From Candidatus Acetothermia bacterium (GTDB taxonomy: Bacteria; Bipolaricaulota; Bipolaricaulia; RBG-16-55-9; JANLFV01): a stretch of DNA of 64,000 bases. Below are positions 1-7,876 of this stretch, piece by piece. The stretch's first letter is position 1. The number at the start of each line of letters is the position of its first letter. Location: assembly GCA_024653345.1 (NCBI GenBank), contig JANLFV010000004.1, positions 62,001-126,000 on the forward strand, written 5' to 3'. A program made the position numbers and the translations under genes. A model generated the notes under the pieces. That model ran no database searches. It was not told the origin of the DNA and saw only the letters and a list, made by a program, of their open reading frames with translations.

Positions 1-1
1 G

Positions 2-124
2 GACTCTGATCTGGTCGGGATCAGAGACGGTCGGGTCACGATCACCCCGCTCCGGATCGACCTCACCGACTGGGAGCTGCTGGAGAAGATGCGGGAATGG
101 GAGCTGAGCCTTTCCGCGAGGTAG
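2..124 (+). CDS. C-terminal end of a 6-phosphofructokinase-like protein (partial)
   Basis: An open frame enters from the left edge and stops at a TAG at 122-124, giving about 40 residues. It holds the stretch DSDLVGIRDGRVTITPL, which resembles the end of ATP/PPi-dependent phosphofructokinases, where a MVGxRxxxIVxxPLEEA-type segment closes the sugar-binding lobe. If so, the enzyme phosphorylates fructose-6-phosphate in glycolysis. No catalytic motif lies inside the window, so the family call rests on this short tail only. The stop overlaps the start of the next gene by 28 nt, which suggests translational coupling with the inositol-phosphatase-family gene. Confidence 0.5.
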   Translation, partial: DSDLVGIRDGRVTITPLRIDLTDWELLEKMREWELSLSAR

Positions 125-906
125 CCCTCGAGGCGGCGCGCGCGGCGGGTGAGCTCCTCCGGGAGGGCTTCGGCGCGAACCAGCGGTTCGCCCTCAAGAG
201 CAGCCGGCTCGACCTGGTGACCGAATACGATCGCCGCTCGGAAGCCTTGATCGTCGACAAGATCGGGGCGCGCTTCCCTGACCACGAGATCCTCGCCGAG
301 GAGAGCAGCGCCTCACTCCGCGGGACTGGCTCGCCCTACCGCTGGCTCATTGACCCCTTGGATGGGACGACGAACTTCGCCCACGGCTACCCGATCTTCG
401 CGGTCTCAATCGCCCTCGCGCGAGATGATGAACCGCTCCTCGGGGTGGTCTACAACCCGGTCCTGGACGAGCTCTTCTTCGCCGAGCGGGGGAGGGGGGC
501 AATGCTCAACGGCAGGCCGATCCGGGTCTCCGGGATAGATAAGCTCGGCCAGGCCCTCCTCGCCACCGGCTTCCCCTATGATCCGGGGCAGATCGGGCTG
601 AACCTCGAGCTCTTCGAGCGGTTCATCTACCGGGCCCAAGCGATCAGGCGCGACGGCTCGGCGGCCCTCAACCTCTGCTATGTCGCCTGCGGGCGGTTCG
701 ACGGCTTCTGGGAGCTGGACCTGCGGCCCTGGGACATCGCCGCGGGGGCCCTGATCGTCCGCGAGGCCGGTGGAGAGGTCACGGCCTTCTCCGGCGGGGA
801 GCTCGACCTCTACGGGAACGAAGTCCTCGCCTCGAACGGGAAGATCCACCAAGAGATGGTGGCCGTCCTTCGAGGGGGCCTTGACTTCCCTTCCGAAGGG
901 GAATAG
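97..906 (+). CDS. suhB: Inositol monophosphatase family protein (SuhB-like)
   Basis: A 269-residue protein of the lithium-sensitive Mg-dependent phosphatase family, which hydrolyses inositol-1-phosphate and related sugar phosphates in the cytoplasm. The metal-binding signature DPLDGTTNF lies at residues 86-94, preceded by the acidic pair in ILAEESS at about 65-71. The second family motif, with WDIAAGALIVREAGG, is near residue 210. Length matches the family norm of 255-275. The start ATG lies inside the 3' end of the phosphofructokinase-like frame, and asnS follows 12 nt after the stop, so the three genes are probably one transcript. Members also act as fructose-1,6-bisphosphatases in some thermophiles and archaea; next to a possible phosphofructokinase that alternative cannot be excluded. 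Confidence 0.88.
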   Translation: MGAEPFREVALEAARAAGELLREGFGANQRFALKSSRLDLVTEYDRRSEALIVDKIGARFPDHEILAEESSASLRGTGSPYRWLIDPLDGTTNFAHGYPIFAVSIALARDDEPLLGVVYNPVLDELFFAERGRGAMLNGRPIRVSGIDKLGQALLATGFPYDPGQIGLNLELFERFIYRAQAIRRDGSAALNLCYVACGRFDGFWELDLRPWDIAAGALIVREAGGEVTAFSGGELDLYGNEVLASNGKIHQEMVAVLRGGLDFPSEGE

Positions 907-918
907 ACTCTCTCCCTG

Positions 919-2217
919 ATGGAGGGCCAAACTTACATCGAGGAGATCGCGGATAAAGTCGGCCAGGAGGTCCTGCTCTGCGGCTGGCTCTACAACCGCC
1001 GCTCGAGCGGGAAGATCCAGTTCCTCCTCGTCCGGGACGGGACCGGGATCATTCAATGTGTCCTGGTCAAGGGCGAGGTCCCCGATGAGGTCTTCGAGCT
1101 GGCCGAGCGGCTCACACAAGAGTCCTCGATCAAGGTCCGCGGGGTAGTCCGAGCCGACCCCCGGGCCCCCGGGGGCTTCGAGCTGGCGGTCACGGGGCTA
1201 GAGTTGGTCCACCTGGCCGAAGAATACCCGATCGGGAAGAAGGAGCACGGGATCGGCTTCCTGATGGACCACCGGCACCTCTGGCTCCGCTCCTCCCTCC
1301 AGGTCCCGATCCTCCGCGTCCGCCATGAGGTCTTGCAGGCGATCCGGGACTTCTTCAACGAGCGGGGGTTCATCGCCACCGAGGCCCCGATCCTCACCCC
1401 CGCGGCCGTGGAGGGGACGACTACCCTCTTCGAGGTCAACTACTTCGATGAGAAGGCCTATCTCACCCAGAGCGGCCAGCTCTACCTTGAGGCCACGGCG
1501 ATGGCCCTGGGGAGGGTCTACTGGATCGGGCCGACCTTCCGGGCCGAGCGGTCGAAGACGCGGAAGCACCTGACAGAATTCTGGATGGCCGAGGCCGAGA
1601 TGGCCTACTTCGACCATGACGACAACTTGAGACTGCAGGAGGAGCTGGTCCGCTACCTCGTCCAGCGGGTGAGTGAGCGGCGGCGGAGAGAGCTGGAGGA
1701 GTTGGAGCGGGATGTCGACCTCCTCCGGTCAGAGGTCGAGGGCCCCTTTGCCCGGATCACCTACGATGAGTCCCTAGAGATCCTGAAGCAGAAGGGGCTC
1801 GAGCTCCCCTGGGGGAAGGACTTCGGGGCCCTGGAGGAGGAGGCCTTGGGGGACCACTTCGGGAGGCCGGTCTTCGTCGAGGCCCTCCCCGCGGAGATGA
1901 AGGCCTTCTACATGGAGCCGATGCCCGAGAACCCCGAGCTAGTCCTGGCCGCGGACCTGATCGTCCCCGAGGGGTATGGGGAGCTGATCGGCGGGAGCCA
2001 GAGGATCTCCGATCTAAAGCTCCTGGAGGAGCGGCTGAAGAAGTTCGGCCTCCCACGCGAGCCCTATGAGTGGTATCTCGACCTCAGAAGATACGGCTCG
2101 GTCCCGCACTCCGGCTTCGGGCTGGGGATCGAGCGGGCCGTCTCCTGGATCTGCGGGTTAAAACATATCCGGGAGGCCATCCCCTTCCCGAGGATGCTCT
2201 ACCGGCTCACGCCCTAG
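919..2217 (+). CDS. asnS: Asparaginyl-tRNA synthetase
   Basis: This 432-residue class IIb synthetase charges tRNA-Asn with asparagine. Residues about 5-105 form the OB-fold anticodon-binding domain ([24 protein letters not shown]). Motif 1 lies around the [17 protein letters not shown] segment. Motif 2 is the [22 protein letters not shown] region. Motif 3 is the C-terminal [15 protein letters not shown]. The extra [21 protein letters not shown] block and the FYM segment in the active site suit AsnRS/AspRS of the archaeal type. A separate AspRS lies at 28950-30719, and the pair argues that this one is a true AsnRS. Its stop is the last native base before the integron island. Confidence 0.9.
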   Translation: MEGQTYIEEIADKVGQEVLLCGWLYNRRSSGKIQFLLVRDGTGIIQCVLVKGEVPDEVFELAERLTQESSIKVRGVVRADPRAPGGFELAVTGLELVHLAEEYPIGKKEHGIGFLMDHRHLWLRSSLQVPILRVRHEVLQAIRDFFNERGFIATEAPILTPAAVEGTTTLFEVNYFDEKAYLTQSGQLYLEATAMALGRVYWIGPTFRAERSKTRKHLTEFWMAEAEMAYFDHDDNLRLQEELVRYLVQRVSERRRRELEELERDVDLLRSEVEGPFARITYDESLEILKQKGLELPWGKDFGALEEEALGDHFGRPVFVEALPAEMKAFYMEPMPENPELVLAADLIVPEGYGELIGGSQRISDLKLLEERLKKFGLPREPYEWYLDLRRYGSVPHSGFGLGIERAVSWICGLKHIREAIPFPRMLYRLTP

Positions 2218-2267
2218 CCGCGGCTCCTTCGCTACGGGCCTTCGGATCCGGTGCTGATCGGTTTATC

Positions 2268-2296
2268 TTGACTCCCACAGGAGGGCATGCTATTCT
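2268..2296 (+). promoter_or_regulatory. Sigma-70-type promoter upstream of the integron remnant
   Basis: TTGACT at 2268-2273 and TATTCT at 2291-2296 are separated by 17 nt, and the -10 is preceded by TGC as in several native promoters of this window. It lies 15 nt before the ATG of the deleted integrase and points into the cassette array, so it could transcribe the whole array. No activity data are implied. Confidence 0.6.
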
Positions 2297-2310
2297 TAGC
2301 CGGAGAGGTT

Positions 2311-2697
2311 ATGCAAAGCACAAGTGCCATCACACATGTTAAGGATGCGAATGGAAGGGCTTCGGACCGTTCTTTGGCTGTCCGTGTGAAGCCGAAGTTG
2401 CTGGATCAGCTTCGCGAGGCCTTACGCTCGCGCCATTACAGTCGCCGGACGGAGCAGGCATACGTAATGTGGGTGAAGCGGTTCATCTTTTCCCACAATG
2501 TGCGCCATCCGGCGGAGATGGCCGACCCGGAAATCAACGCTTTTCTGACCCATCTGGCCTTGAAGGAACGAGTCAGCGCCTCGACGCAGAACCAAGGCGG
2601 CAAGGGCGTGCGCAGCCCGGTTGATGCTTTGTGGTCAGGAAAGCGCTGGGGTGTTATACGGAAACCATATAACACCCCGAAGCAGTTTGAGGGATAA
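2311..2697 (+). pseudogene. intI: Integron integrase remnant with in-frame deletion of the catalytic core
   Basis: The 128-residue frame starts at ATG 2311 after the Shine-Dalgarno GGAGAGG. Residues about 27-95 carry the N-terminal SAM-like DNA-binding domain of integron integrases, with the signature HYSRRTEQAYVMWVKRFI and ending VSASTQNQ. The next residues, GGKGVRSPVDAL, belong to the extreme C-terminus of IntI proteins, where they normally follow the catalytic-tyrosine segment (YTHVL). The middle of the protein, roughly 200 residues including the Arg-His-Arg-Tyr active site, is therefore missing with the frame kept; the junction is near 2593. The product cannot recombine DNA. The gene runs in the same direction as the cassettes, opposite to the usual class 1 layout. 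Codon use and GC differ from the flanks. Confidence 0.85.
2648..2678. repeat. 11-bp perfect inverted repeat at the end of intI
   Basis: Arms GGGGTGTTATA (2648-2658) and TATAACACCCC (2668-2678) flank a 9-nt loop. The core GGAAACCATATAA recurs at about 2782-2794 inside the probable attI region, where 18 of 21 positions match. The two copies lie about 122 nt apart and may be ends of a small inserted element or regulatory operators. Confidence 0.6.
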
Positions 2698-2807
2698 GGT
2701 GAGACCATCGGCAACAGAGAACTTAACAACCTATGCACACCGGTATCTTATGCCGACAAAAGCGGCATCCGGATGTTATGTGGAAACCATATAATCAATA
2801 GTTAGCC
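2698..2807 (+). other. Probable attI region (cassette entry point)
   Basis: The stretch between the intI stop and the first cassette ends in the core site GTTAGCC at 2801-2807, identical to the R' core of the first attC. Recombination would fall between the G and the first T. It carries the second copy of the GGAAACCATATAA element. The call depends on position; attI sites share little sequence apart from the core. Confidence 0.55.
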
Positions 2808-2845
2808 GCCTGCTTTAGATTAGGGAAGGAAGCTTCAACAAAACA

Positions 2846-3361
2846 ATGGTAGAGTATGCGGGCGAAAGGGTAACAATCCGACCCACAACCGGAGCTGATC
2901 TTTCTGATCTCATGGCTTTGTGGAATGACGGGCGCGTCATGAAGTGGGTGGGATTTCCCGACGGCCTTAGATACGACCTGGAGAAGATTAGAGACTGGTA
3001 TAAGAAGCTGCGGTTGGATTCTAGCAGGCATCACTTTGTGGTTCACGCAGAAGGTGTTGGATTTTGCGGCGAAGTGTATTATGCGGTGGACAAGGCATAC
3101 AGGCGGGCAGGTCTGGATATCAAGTTTACACCGGAAGCCCAGGGGCAAGGATTGGCGACAGACGCTTTGAAGACGTTGATCCGCATTGTCTTTGAATCAG
3201 AACCGGAGATAGAGGCAGTTTGGGTGGAGCCGTCTGCAGAAAACACTGCGGCCCGGAAGCTGTACGAGCGTTGTGGTTTGAAGGCAAAGCCTCGCCCGTC
3301 GGACATGGAGCAAGGTCCTTCATACTGGGAGTTAAGAAGAGAGGATTCGGACGGCGGCTAA
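2846..3361 (+). CDS. GNAT-family N-acetyltransferase in integron cassette 1
   Basis: A 171-residue RimJ/RimL-like acetyltransferase. It begins with the typical RVTIRPTTGADLSDLMALWND strand-helix start. The acetyl-CoA-binding motif A appears as FTPEAQGQGLATDALKTLI at about 95-113, and the C-terminal ENTAARKLYERCGL helix is intact. Substrate is unknown; such enzymes acetylate protein N-termini, amino sugars or toxins. The gene fills a cassette bounded by core sites at 2801 and 3424, and its TAA stop lies inside the R'' core of the attC, a common cassette layout. GC is visibly below that of neighbouring housekeeping genes, in keeping with transfer. Confidence 0.85.
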   Translation: MVEYAGERVTIRPTTGADLSDLMALWNDGRVMKWVGFPDGLRYDLEKIRDWYKKLRLDSSRHHFVVHAEGVGFCGEVYYAVDKAYRRAGLDIKFTPEAQGQGLATDALKTLIRIVFESEPEIEAVWVEPSAENTAARKLYERCGLKAKPRPSDMEQGPSYWELRREDSDGG

Positions 3362-3430
3362 CAAGCGCTTGCAGCCGACCGCTTCGCTCGCTGCGCTCGC
3401 TCGCGGCGGCTGAAGCGCGAGCCGTTAGCC
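3356..3430 (+). other. attC site of cassette 1 (complete)
   Basis: R'' core GGCTAAC (3356-3362) is the exact reverse complement of R' core GTTAGCC (3424-3430). The inner arms GCGCTTGCAGCCG and CGGCTGAAGCGCG pair with one unpaired G on one arm, the extrahelical base that sets strand choice in attC recombination. The centre is a self-complementary GC-rich segment. Length is 75 nt. Confidence 0.9.
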
Positions 3431-3470
3431 TGCGCATTTTCGAGTTGTGGTACTGCTGAGGAGCAAAGTC

Positions 3471-4334
3471 ATGATTGAGCCTGGGTTAGACGGCAAGGTG
3501 GTTCTTGTTACGGGAGCAAATAACCCGTATGGCATTGGCGTGGCCACAGCAAAGGCCTTTGCCGCCCAGGATGCACGCGTGTTCATTCACTTCTTTCGTT
3601 CCCCGAATGCCCACTCTGGGGCAGAACAAGTACGTGGTTCTGGATCGGCCTTCTTCCAGGCACAGCAGGGCAAAACAGCGGACGAAGTTCTTGATGCGAT
3701 TCGCCGAAAGGGCGGGCAAGCCGCAGCGTGGGAAGCCGATCTCTCCGATCCGGAAAATATTCCCAAGCTGTTCGACCAGGTAGAAGCGGTCTTTGGGCCT
3801 GTAGATATTCTGGTCAACAATGCGGCAGCCTGGAAAGGGGACACCTTCTTGACATTGGATGCGGCATCAGGCAAACATTTTCCAATCCCCACAATCTCCC
3901 CCGATAGCCACGACCATAACTTTGCCGTGAACAGCCGTGCTGTGGCCTTGATGATGGCAGAATATGCGCGGCGATTTGTGCAGCGCGGGGCGAATTGGGG
4001 GCGCATTGTCAATGTGAGCACAGATGGGGCATCTGCCTTTCCCGGAGAAGTTTCCTATGGTGCGAGCAAACACGCGATGGAGAGTTACCGTCGTGCTGCA
4101 GCGATCGAATTGGGGCCATACGGGATAACGGTCAATGTGGTTTCGCCAGGGCCGGTTCAGACGGGATACATCACGCCGGAGATGGAAGAGAAGTTGTGCG
4201 CAGAAATTCCCCTTCGGCGGGTGGGAAAGCCGGAAGATGTTGCGGACGTCATCGTCTTTTTAGCTTCGGAGCAGGCACGTTGGATTACTGGTCAGTTGTT
4301 GTATGTTGGTGGCGGTCATGTGATGCCTCTGTAG
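3471..4334 (+). CDS. Short-chain dehydrogenase/reductase in integron cassette 2
   Basis: A 287-residue Rossmann-fold oxidoreductase. The start ATG at 3471 follows GAGGAG at about 3459. The N-terminal nucleotide-binding segment is KVVLVTGANNPYGIGVATAKAF. The structural motif NNAA lies near residue 118. The catalytic serine is in RIVNVSTDG and the YxxxK pair in SYGASKHAME near 205. The C-terminus ITGQLLYVGGGHVMPL is typical of the FabG/3-ketoacyl-reductase-like branch. A 30-40 residue insertion (FRSPNAHSGAEQVRGSGSAF and beyond) follows the first beta-alpha unit. Substrate cannot be told. Cassette limits are the cores at 3424 and 4423. GC is lower than in host genes. Confidence 0.87.
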   Translation: MIEPGLDGKVVLVTGANNPYGIGVATAKAFAAQDARVFIHFFRSPNAHSGAEQVRGSGSAFFQAQQGKTADEVLDAIRRKGGQAAAWEADLSDPENIPKLFDQVEAVFGPVDILVNNAAAWKGDTFLTLDAASGKHFPIPTISPDSHDHNFAVNSRAVALMMAEYARRFVQRGANWGRIVNVSTDGASAFPGEVSYGASKHAMESYRRAAAIELGPYGITVNVVSPGPVQTGYITPEMEEKLCAEIPLRRVGKPEDVADVIVFLASEQARWITGQLLYVGGGHVMPL

Positions 4335-4345
4335 TCAACAGCGCA

Positions 4346-4429
4346 GGCCAACACCGGCTGCAGCGGACTCGCTGCGCTCGGTCGCTTCGCTCCCTCGCTT
4401 CACGGCGGCTGAGCTCGGTGCCGTTAGCA
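4346..4429 (+). other. attC site of cassette 2
   Basis: R'' core GGCCAAC (4346-4352) and R' core GTTAGCA (4423-4429) enclose arms CACCGGCTGCAGC and GCTGAGCTCGGTG that pair with a bulge. The central GCTGCGCTCGGTCGCTTCGC stretch resembles that of the first attC. The site spans 84 nt and starts 11 nt after the dehydrogenase stop. Confidence 0.85.
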
Positions 4430-4482
4430 CGCATCTTTTGATGACTCTAGGGACAGACTCAGAGGAGGTGAAGAACGGGGTG

Positions 4483-4959
4483 ATGATTAACCCTACTTCA
4501 TCATCGGCTCAGCAGGTATCGGGCGCGTTCGCAATTCGTCCGGCTACTCCCACGGACATAAGCGCTCTTTGCGAATTGGATCACGTTGCCCAAAAGGATA
4601 GCCGGCGGCGCGCTTTCATCGAGCGCGCGGTGCAGGCGGGTAACTGCTATGTTGTTGAAACCGGCCATCTGATTGTGGGATATGGCGTCCTCGAGTACAC
4701 TTTCTATGAGCAGGGCTTCGTTTCCATGTTGCACATCCATCCCGAGTATCGGCGGCAAGGCGCGGGGACAATGCTAATGCGGCATATGGAGTCCATTTGC
4801 CAGACGAGTAAGCTGTTTACTTCGACCAACTTGTCTAATCTCCCCATACAGGCGTTGTTGGCGAAGTTGGGATATGAGCTGAGTGGTGTCCTCCATCACC
4901 TCGACAGAGGGGATCCGGAGTTGGTGTATGTGAAGTTTCTAAAGATGGATGCGGGCTAA
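4483..4959 (+). CDS. GNAT-family N-acetyltransferase in integron cassette 3
   Basis: A 158-residue acetyltransferase. Motif A is MLHIHPEYRRQGAGTMLMRHME at about 86-107, with the RxxGxG acetyl-CoA pyrophosphate loop RRQGAG. The fold starts at FAIRPATPTDISALCELD. The frame is open from 4438, but AGGAGGTGA at 4463-4471 best supports ATG 4483 (or the GTG just before it). Substrate is unknown. The TAA stop is embedded in the R'' core GGCTAAC of the following, decayed attC. It shares family but little sequence with the GNAT of cassette 1, so the two were probably acquired independently. Confidence 0.82.
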   Translation: MINPTSSSAQQVSGAFAIRPATPTDISALCELDHVAQKDSRRRAFIERAVQAGNCYVVETGHLIVGYGVLEYTFYEQGFVSMLHIHPEYRRQGAGTMLMRHMESICQTSKLFTSTNLSNLPIQALLAKLGYELSGVLHHLDRGDPELVYVKFLKMDAG

Positions 4960-5044
4960 CAAGCGGTTGAACCTGACCGCTGGTTGGCGGCTCCCAATGA
5001 CTCAGAGTGGTGAGGCTGGCAACGGCTGAGGTTTCACGAACTGC
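4954..5044 (+). other. Decayed attC of cassette 3 (3' half degenerate)
   Basis: The left half is clear: core GGCTAAC (4954-4960), then AAGCGGTTGAACCTGACCGC, a standard L'' arm. The expected right arm and GTTRRRY core are not intact; only a blurred counterpart (CTGAGGTTTCACGAACTGCC near 5025-5044) is visible. This is where the island meets host sequence. Confidence 0.65.
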
Positions 5045-5077
5045 CAAGGGGGCTTGAGGGAGTGATGGATCCGGCCC

Positions 5078-5106
5078 TTGCCCTTTGATTCTTGCTATGC
5101 TATCAT
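5078..5106 (+). promoter_or_regulatory. Promoter for the thiolase gene
   Basis: TTGCCC (5078-5083) and TATCAT (5101-5106) with 17-nt spacing, about 130 nt before the thiolase start. The leader between them shows imperfect dyads but no riboswitch that I recognise. Confidence 0.5.
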
Positions 5107-5235
5107 CCCGCCATGGCAAGGCCGCACTGCTCAGGGTAGTCGAGAGTCGACTATCAGAGCGCAGCCTGAGCGAGCCGATCTTCTTGGCAAGGCAGCCTTG
5201 AGGCCTTTGCCAGCGAAAGCTAACGAAGAGGGAGG

Positions 5236-6414
5236 ATGAATTACCCCATGACTGAAGTAGTGATCGTCGATGCGGTGCGGACCCCTACGGGGCGGTTCCA
5301 GGGGGCGCTGGCGGAGTATAAGGCCACGGACCTGGGGGCAAAGGTGATCGCCGCCTTAAAGGAGCGGAATGGCCTGAAGGGCGACGACCTCGATGAGGTG
5401 ATCCTCGGCCAGGTGGTCCAGGCCGGCGCGGGCCAAGCCCCGGCCAGGCAGGCCTCGATCCGCGGCGGGATTTCCCCGAAGGTCCCGGCCTTCGCCGTCA
5501 ATAAGGTCTGCGGCTCGGCCACCAAGGCCGTGATCCTCGCGGCCCAGGCCATAAAGGCGGGCGATGCTAAGGCCATCATCGCCGGCGGGATGGAGTCGAT
5601 GACCAACGCCCCCTACGCCCTCCCTGGCGCCCGCCAAGGCTACCGCCTCTGGGACCAGCAGGTCAAAGATCTTTTGGTTTACGACGGCCTGTGGTGCAAC
5701 TTCGAGGACAAGCACATGGGCTTAGCCGCGGAATACACCGCTCGGAAGTCGGGGATCTCCCGGGAGGAGCAAGACCGCTATGCCTATGAGTCGCACATGA
5801 AGGCCGCGCGGGCCACCGAGGCGGGGAAGTTCAAGGAGGAGCTCGTCCCGATCCCCTTCAAGGATGGCCTTCTGGAGCGGGACGAGACGATCCGGCCCGA
5901 TACGGCTCTGGAGAAGCTGGCCAAGCTCAAGCCGGTCTTCCAGGAGGGCGGGACCGTCACCGCTGGGAACTCCCCCGGGCTTTGTGATGGGGCCTCGGCC
6001 GTCTTGGTCATGGCCAAGGAGGAGGCCGACCGCCGGGGCTTAAGGCCCCTGGCCCAGATCATCGGCTATGCCGTCGCGGGGGTGGAGCCGCGCGAGCTCT
6101 TCTACGGCCCGGTCTTCGCCACGAGGATGCTCTTGAAGAACCTGAAGGCCAAGATCGACCTCTTTGACCTCATCGAGGTCAATGAGGCCTTCGCCGCCCA
6201 GACCCTGGCCGACGGGAAGGAGCTGGGCTGGGACTGGAGCAGGGTGAATGTGAACGGCGGCGCGCTCGCGCTCGGCCATGCGATCGGCTCCTCGGGGACG
6301 AGGATCTTGACCACCCTGATCTACGAGCTCCGACGCCGCGGGCTGGAGCACGGCCTGACCACGATCTGCATGGGCGGCGGGACCGCGGCCTCGCTGGCGA
6401 TCAGGGCGCTCTGA
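5236..6414 (+). CDS. Acetyl-CoA acetyltransferase (thiolase)
   Basis: A 392-residue thiolase that condenses two acetyl-CoA, or cleaves 3-ketoacyl-CoA, in the cytoplasm. The acylated cysteine is Cys92 in NKVCGSATKAV (normally NKVCGSGLKAV). The catalytic histidine is in NGGALALGHAIGSSGTR near 347, and the second cysteine in TICMGGGTAASLAI near 377. GTAAS replaces the common GQGIA, a small variation near the active site. GGAGG abuts the first ATG (5236), so ATG 5248 (MTEVVIVDAVRTPTG) is an equally good start. No beta-oxidation partner lies alongside, so degradative or biosynthetic use is open. Confidence 0.9.
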   Translation: MNYPMTEVVIVDAVRTPTGRFQGALAEYKATDLGAKVIAALKERNGLKGDDLDEVILGQVVQAGAGQAPARQASIRGGISPKVPAFAVNKVCGSATKAVILAAQAIKAGDAKAIIAGGMESMTNAPYALPGARQGYRLWDQQVKDLLVYDGLWCNFEDKHMGLAAEYTARKSGISREEQDRYAYESHMKAARATEAGKFKEELVPIPFKDGLLERDETIRPDTALEKLAKLKPVFQEGGTVTAGNSPGLCDGASAVLVMAKEEADRRGLRPLAQIIGYAVAGVEPRELFYGPVFATRMLLKNLKAKIDLFDLIEVNEAFAAQTLADGKELGWDWSRVNVNGGALALGHAIGSSGTRILTTLIYELRRRGLEHGLTTICMGGGTAASLAIRAL

Positions 6415-6475
6415 TCGGGCTTTCTCTTGTTACCCTGCGAGCCTGGTGCTTGACCTCAGGGAAGAATATTTCAAG

Positions 6476-7876
6476 ATGGAGACGGTGATCGGGCTCGAGA
6501 TCCATGTCCAGCTCAAGACGGAGACCAAGCTCTTCTGCGGCTGCCTGGCCGACTCCGCCGGGCCGCCGAACTCGCGGACCTGCCCGGTCTGCCTCGGGAT
6601 GCCCGGGGCCCTCCCGGTCCCAAACAAGCGGGCGGTCGAGCTGGCGATCCGGGCCGCGCTGGCCTTCCACTGCGCGGTCCATGCCAGTTCGACCTTCGCC
6701 CGGAAGAACTACTTCTACCCCGACCTACCCAAGGGCTACCAGATCTCGCAGTATGACGAGCCGCTCGCGAGCGGCGGCTGGCTCGAGCTAGAGGGCCGGC
6801 GGATCGGCCTCCGCCGGCTCCACCTCGAGGAGGACGCGGCCAAGCTGGTCCATACCGAAGACGGCCGGACCCTCGTCGACTTCAACCGGGCCGGGGTCCC
6901 CTTGATCGAGATCGTCACCGCCCCGGAGATCCGCTCCCCAAAGGAGGCCCGGGCCCTCCTCCAAGCCGTCCGCCGGACCCTCCGCTACATCGGCGTCTCC
7001 GACTGCGACATGGAGGAGGGCCAGCTCCGCTGCGATGCCAATATCTCCCTCCGGCAAGAGGGCAGCCGAGCGGGGACGAGGACGGAGATCAAGAACCTGA
7101 ACTCCCTCAAGGCCCTGGAGGAGGCCCTGGCCTATGAAGAGGCCCGCCAGCGGGCGCTTCTCGAGGCGGGCGAGGAGGTCGAGCAGCAGACCCTCACCTG
7201 GGACGCCGCGGCAGGGAGGACCATCCCAATCCGGTCCAAAGAGGAGGCCGAGGACTACCGCTACTTCCCCGAGCCGGACCTCCCGCCGCTGCTCATCGGC
7301 TCGGAGTGGCTCGATGAGATAAGAAGAGGGCTCCCCGAGCTGCCCGAGGCGCGCCGCCGCCGCTGGCGCGCGGAATACGGCCTCCCGGAATACGATATCG
7401 AGGTCCTCACCGAGGAGCGGGAGATCGCGGACTACTTCGAGGCGGTCGTCCGGCTCTATCCCCGCCCGAAGGAGGTGAGCAACTGGATGATGACCGAGCT
7501 CCTCCGGCTGGCGAAGGAGGGGGAGATCCGGCTCGGGCCGGCGGACTTCGCTCAGATCTTGAGGCTGGTCGGTGAGGGGAAGCTCAACCGCGCCGCGGGG
7601 AAGGGATTGCTGGAGGAGGCCTTTCGGACCGGCCGGAGCCCGGAGGAACTCCTTGCGGAGAGGGACCTGCTCCAGATCTCCGATGCGGCCGAGCTGAGCG
7701 GGGCCGTATCCGCGGTCCTTGCGGAGAACCCCCAAGCCGTGGCCGACTATCGCGGGGGAAGGGAGCAGGCCCTGAGCTTCCTCCTCGGGCAGGTAATGCG
7801 GAAGACCGAAGGGAAGGCCGACCCGAAGCTGGCCCGCGCGCTCCTCCTCGAGCGGCTCGGGCCTAATCGCACCTAG
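6476..7876 (+). CDS. gatB: Aspartyl/glutamyl-tRNA amidotransferase subunit B
   Basis: A 466-residue GatB, which phosphorylates Glu-tRNA-Gln (or Asp-tRNA-Asn) for transamidation in the GatCAB complex. The conserved start METVIGLEIHVQLKT fixes ATG 6476, although the frame is open from 6446. The zinc/cradle region has CGC and CPVCLGMPGALPV near residues 20-45. The kinase region includes YFYPDLPKGYQISQYDEP, VDFNRAGVPLIEIVT and CDANISL. The C-terminal YqeY-like helical tail binds tRNA. Because AsnRS is present, the likely role is Gln-tRNA formation. The 3' end overlaps the convergent nrdJ by 14 nt. gatA and gatC are not in the window. Confidence 0.94.
   Translation: METVIGLEIHVQLKTETKLFCGCLADSAGPPNSRTCPVCLGMPGALPVPNKRAVELAIRAALAFHCAVHASSTFARKNYFYPDLPKGYQISQYDEPLASGGWLELEGRRIGLRRLHLEEDAAKLVHTEDGRTLVDFNRAGVPLIEIVTAPEIRSPKEARALLQAVRRTLRYIGVSDCDMEEGQLRCDANISLRQEGSRAGTRTEIKNLNSLKALEEALAYEEARQRALLEAGEEVEQQTLTWDAAAGRTIPIRSKEEAEDYRYFPEPDLPPLLIGSEWLDEIRRGLPELPEARRRRWRAEYGLPEYDIEVLTEEREIADYFEAVVRLYPRPKEVSNWMMTELLRLAKEGEIRLGPADFAQILRLVGEGKLNRAAGKGLLEEAFRTGRSPEELLAERDLLQISDAAELSGAVSAVLAENPQAVADYRGGREQALSFLLGQVMRKTEGKADPKLARALLLERLGPNRT

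Noticed and set aside
4835-5119. 94-codon minus-strand ORF after cassette 3
   Set aside because: It spans the decayed attC and the GNAT end, has no start signal, and its composition is typical of chance.
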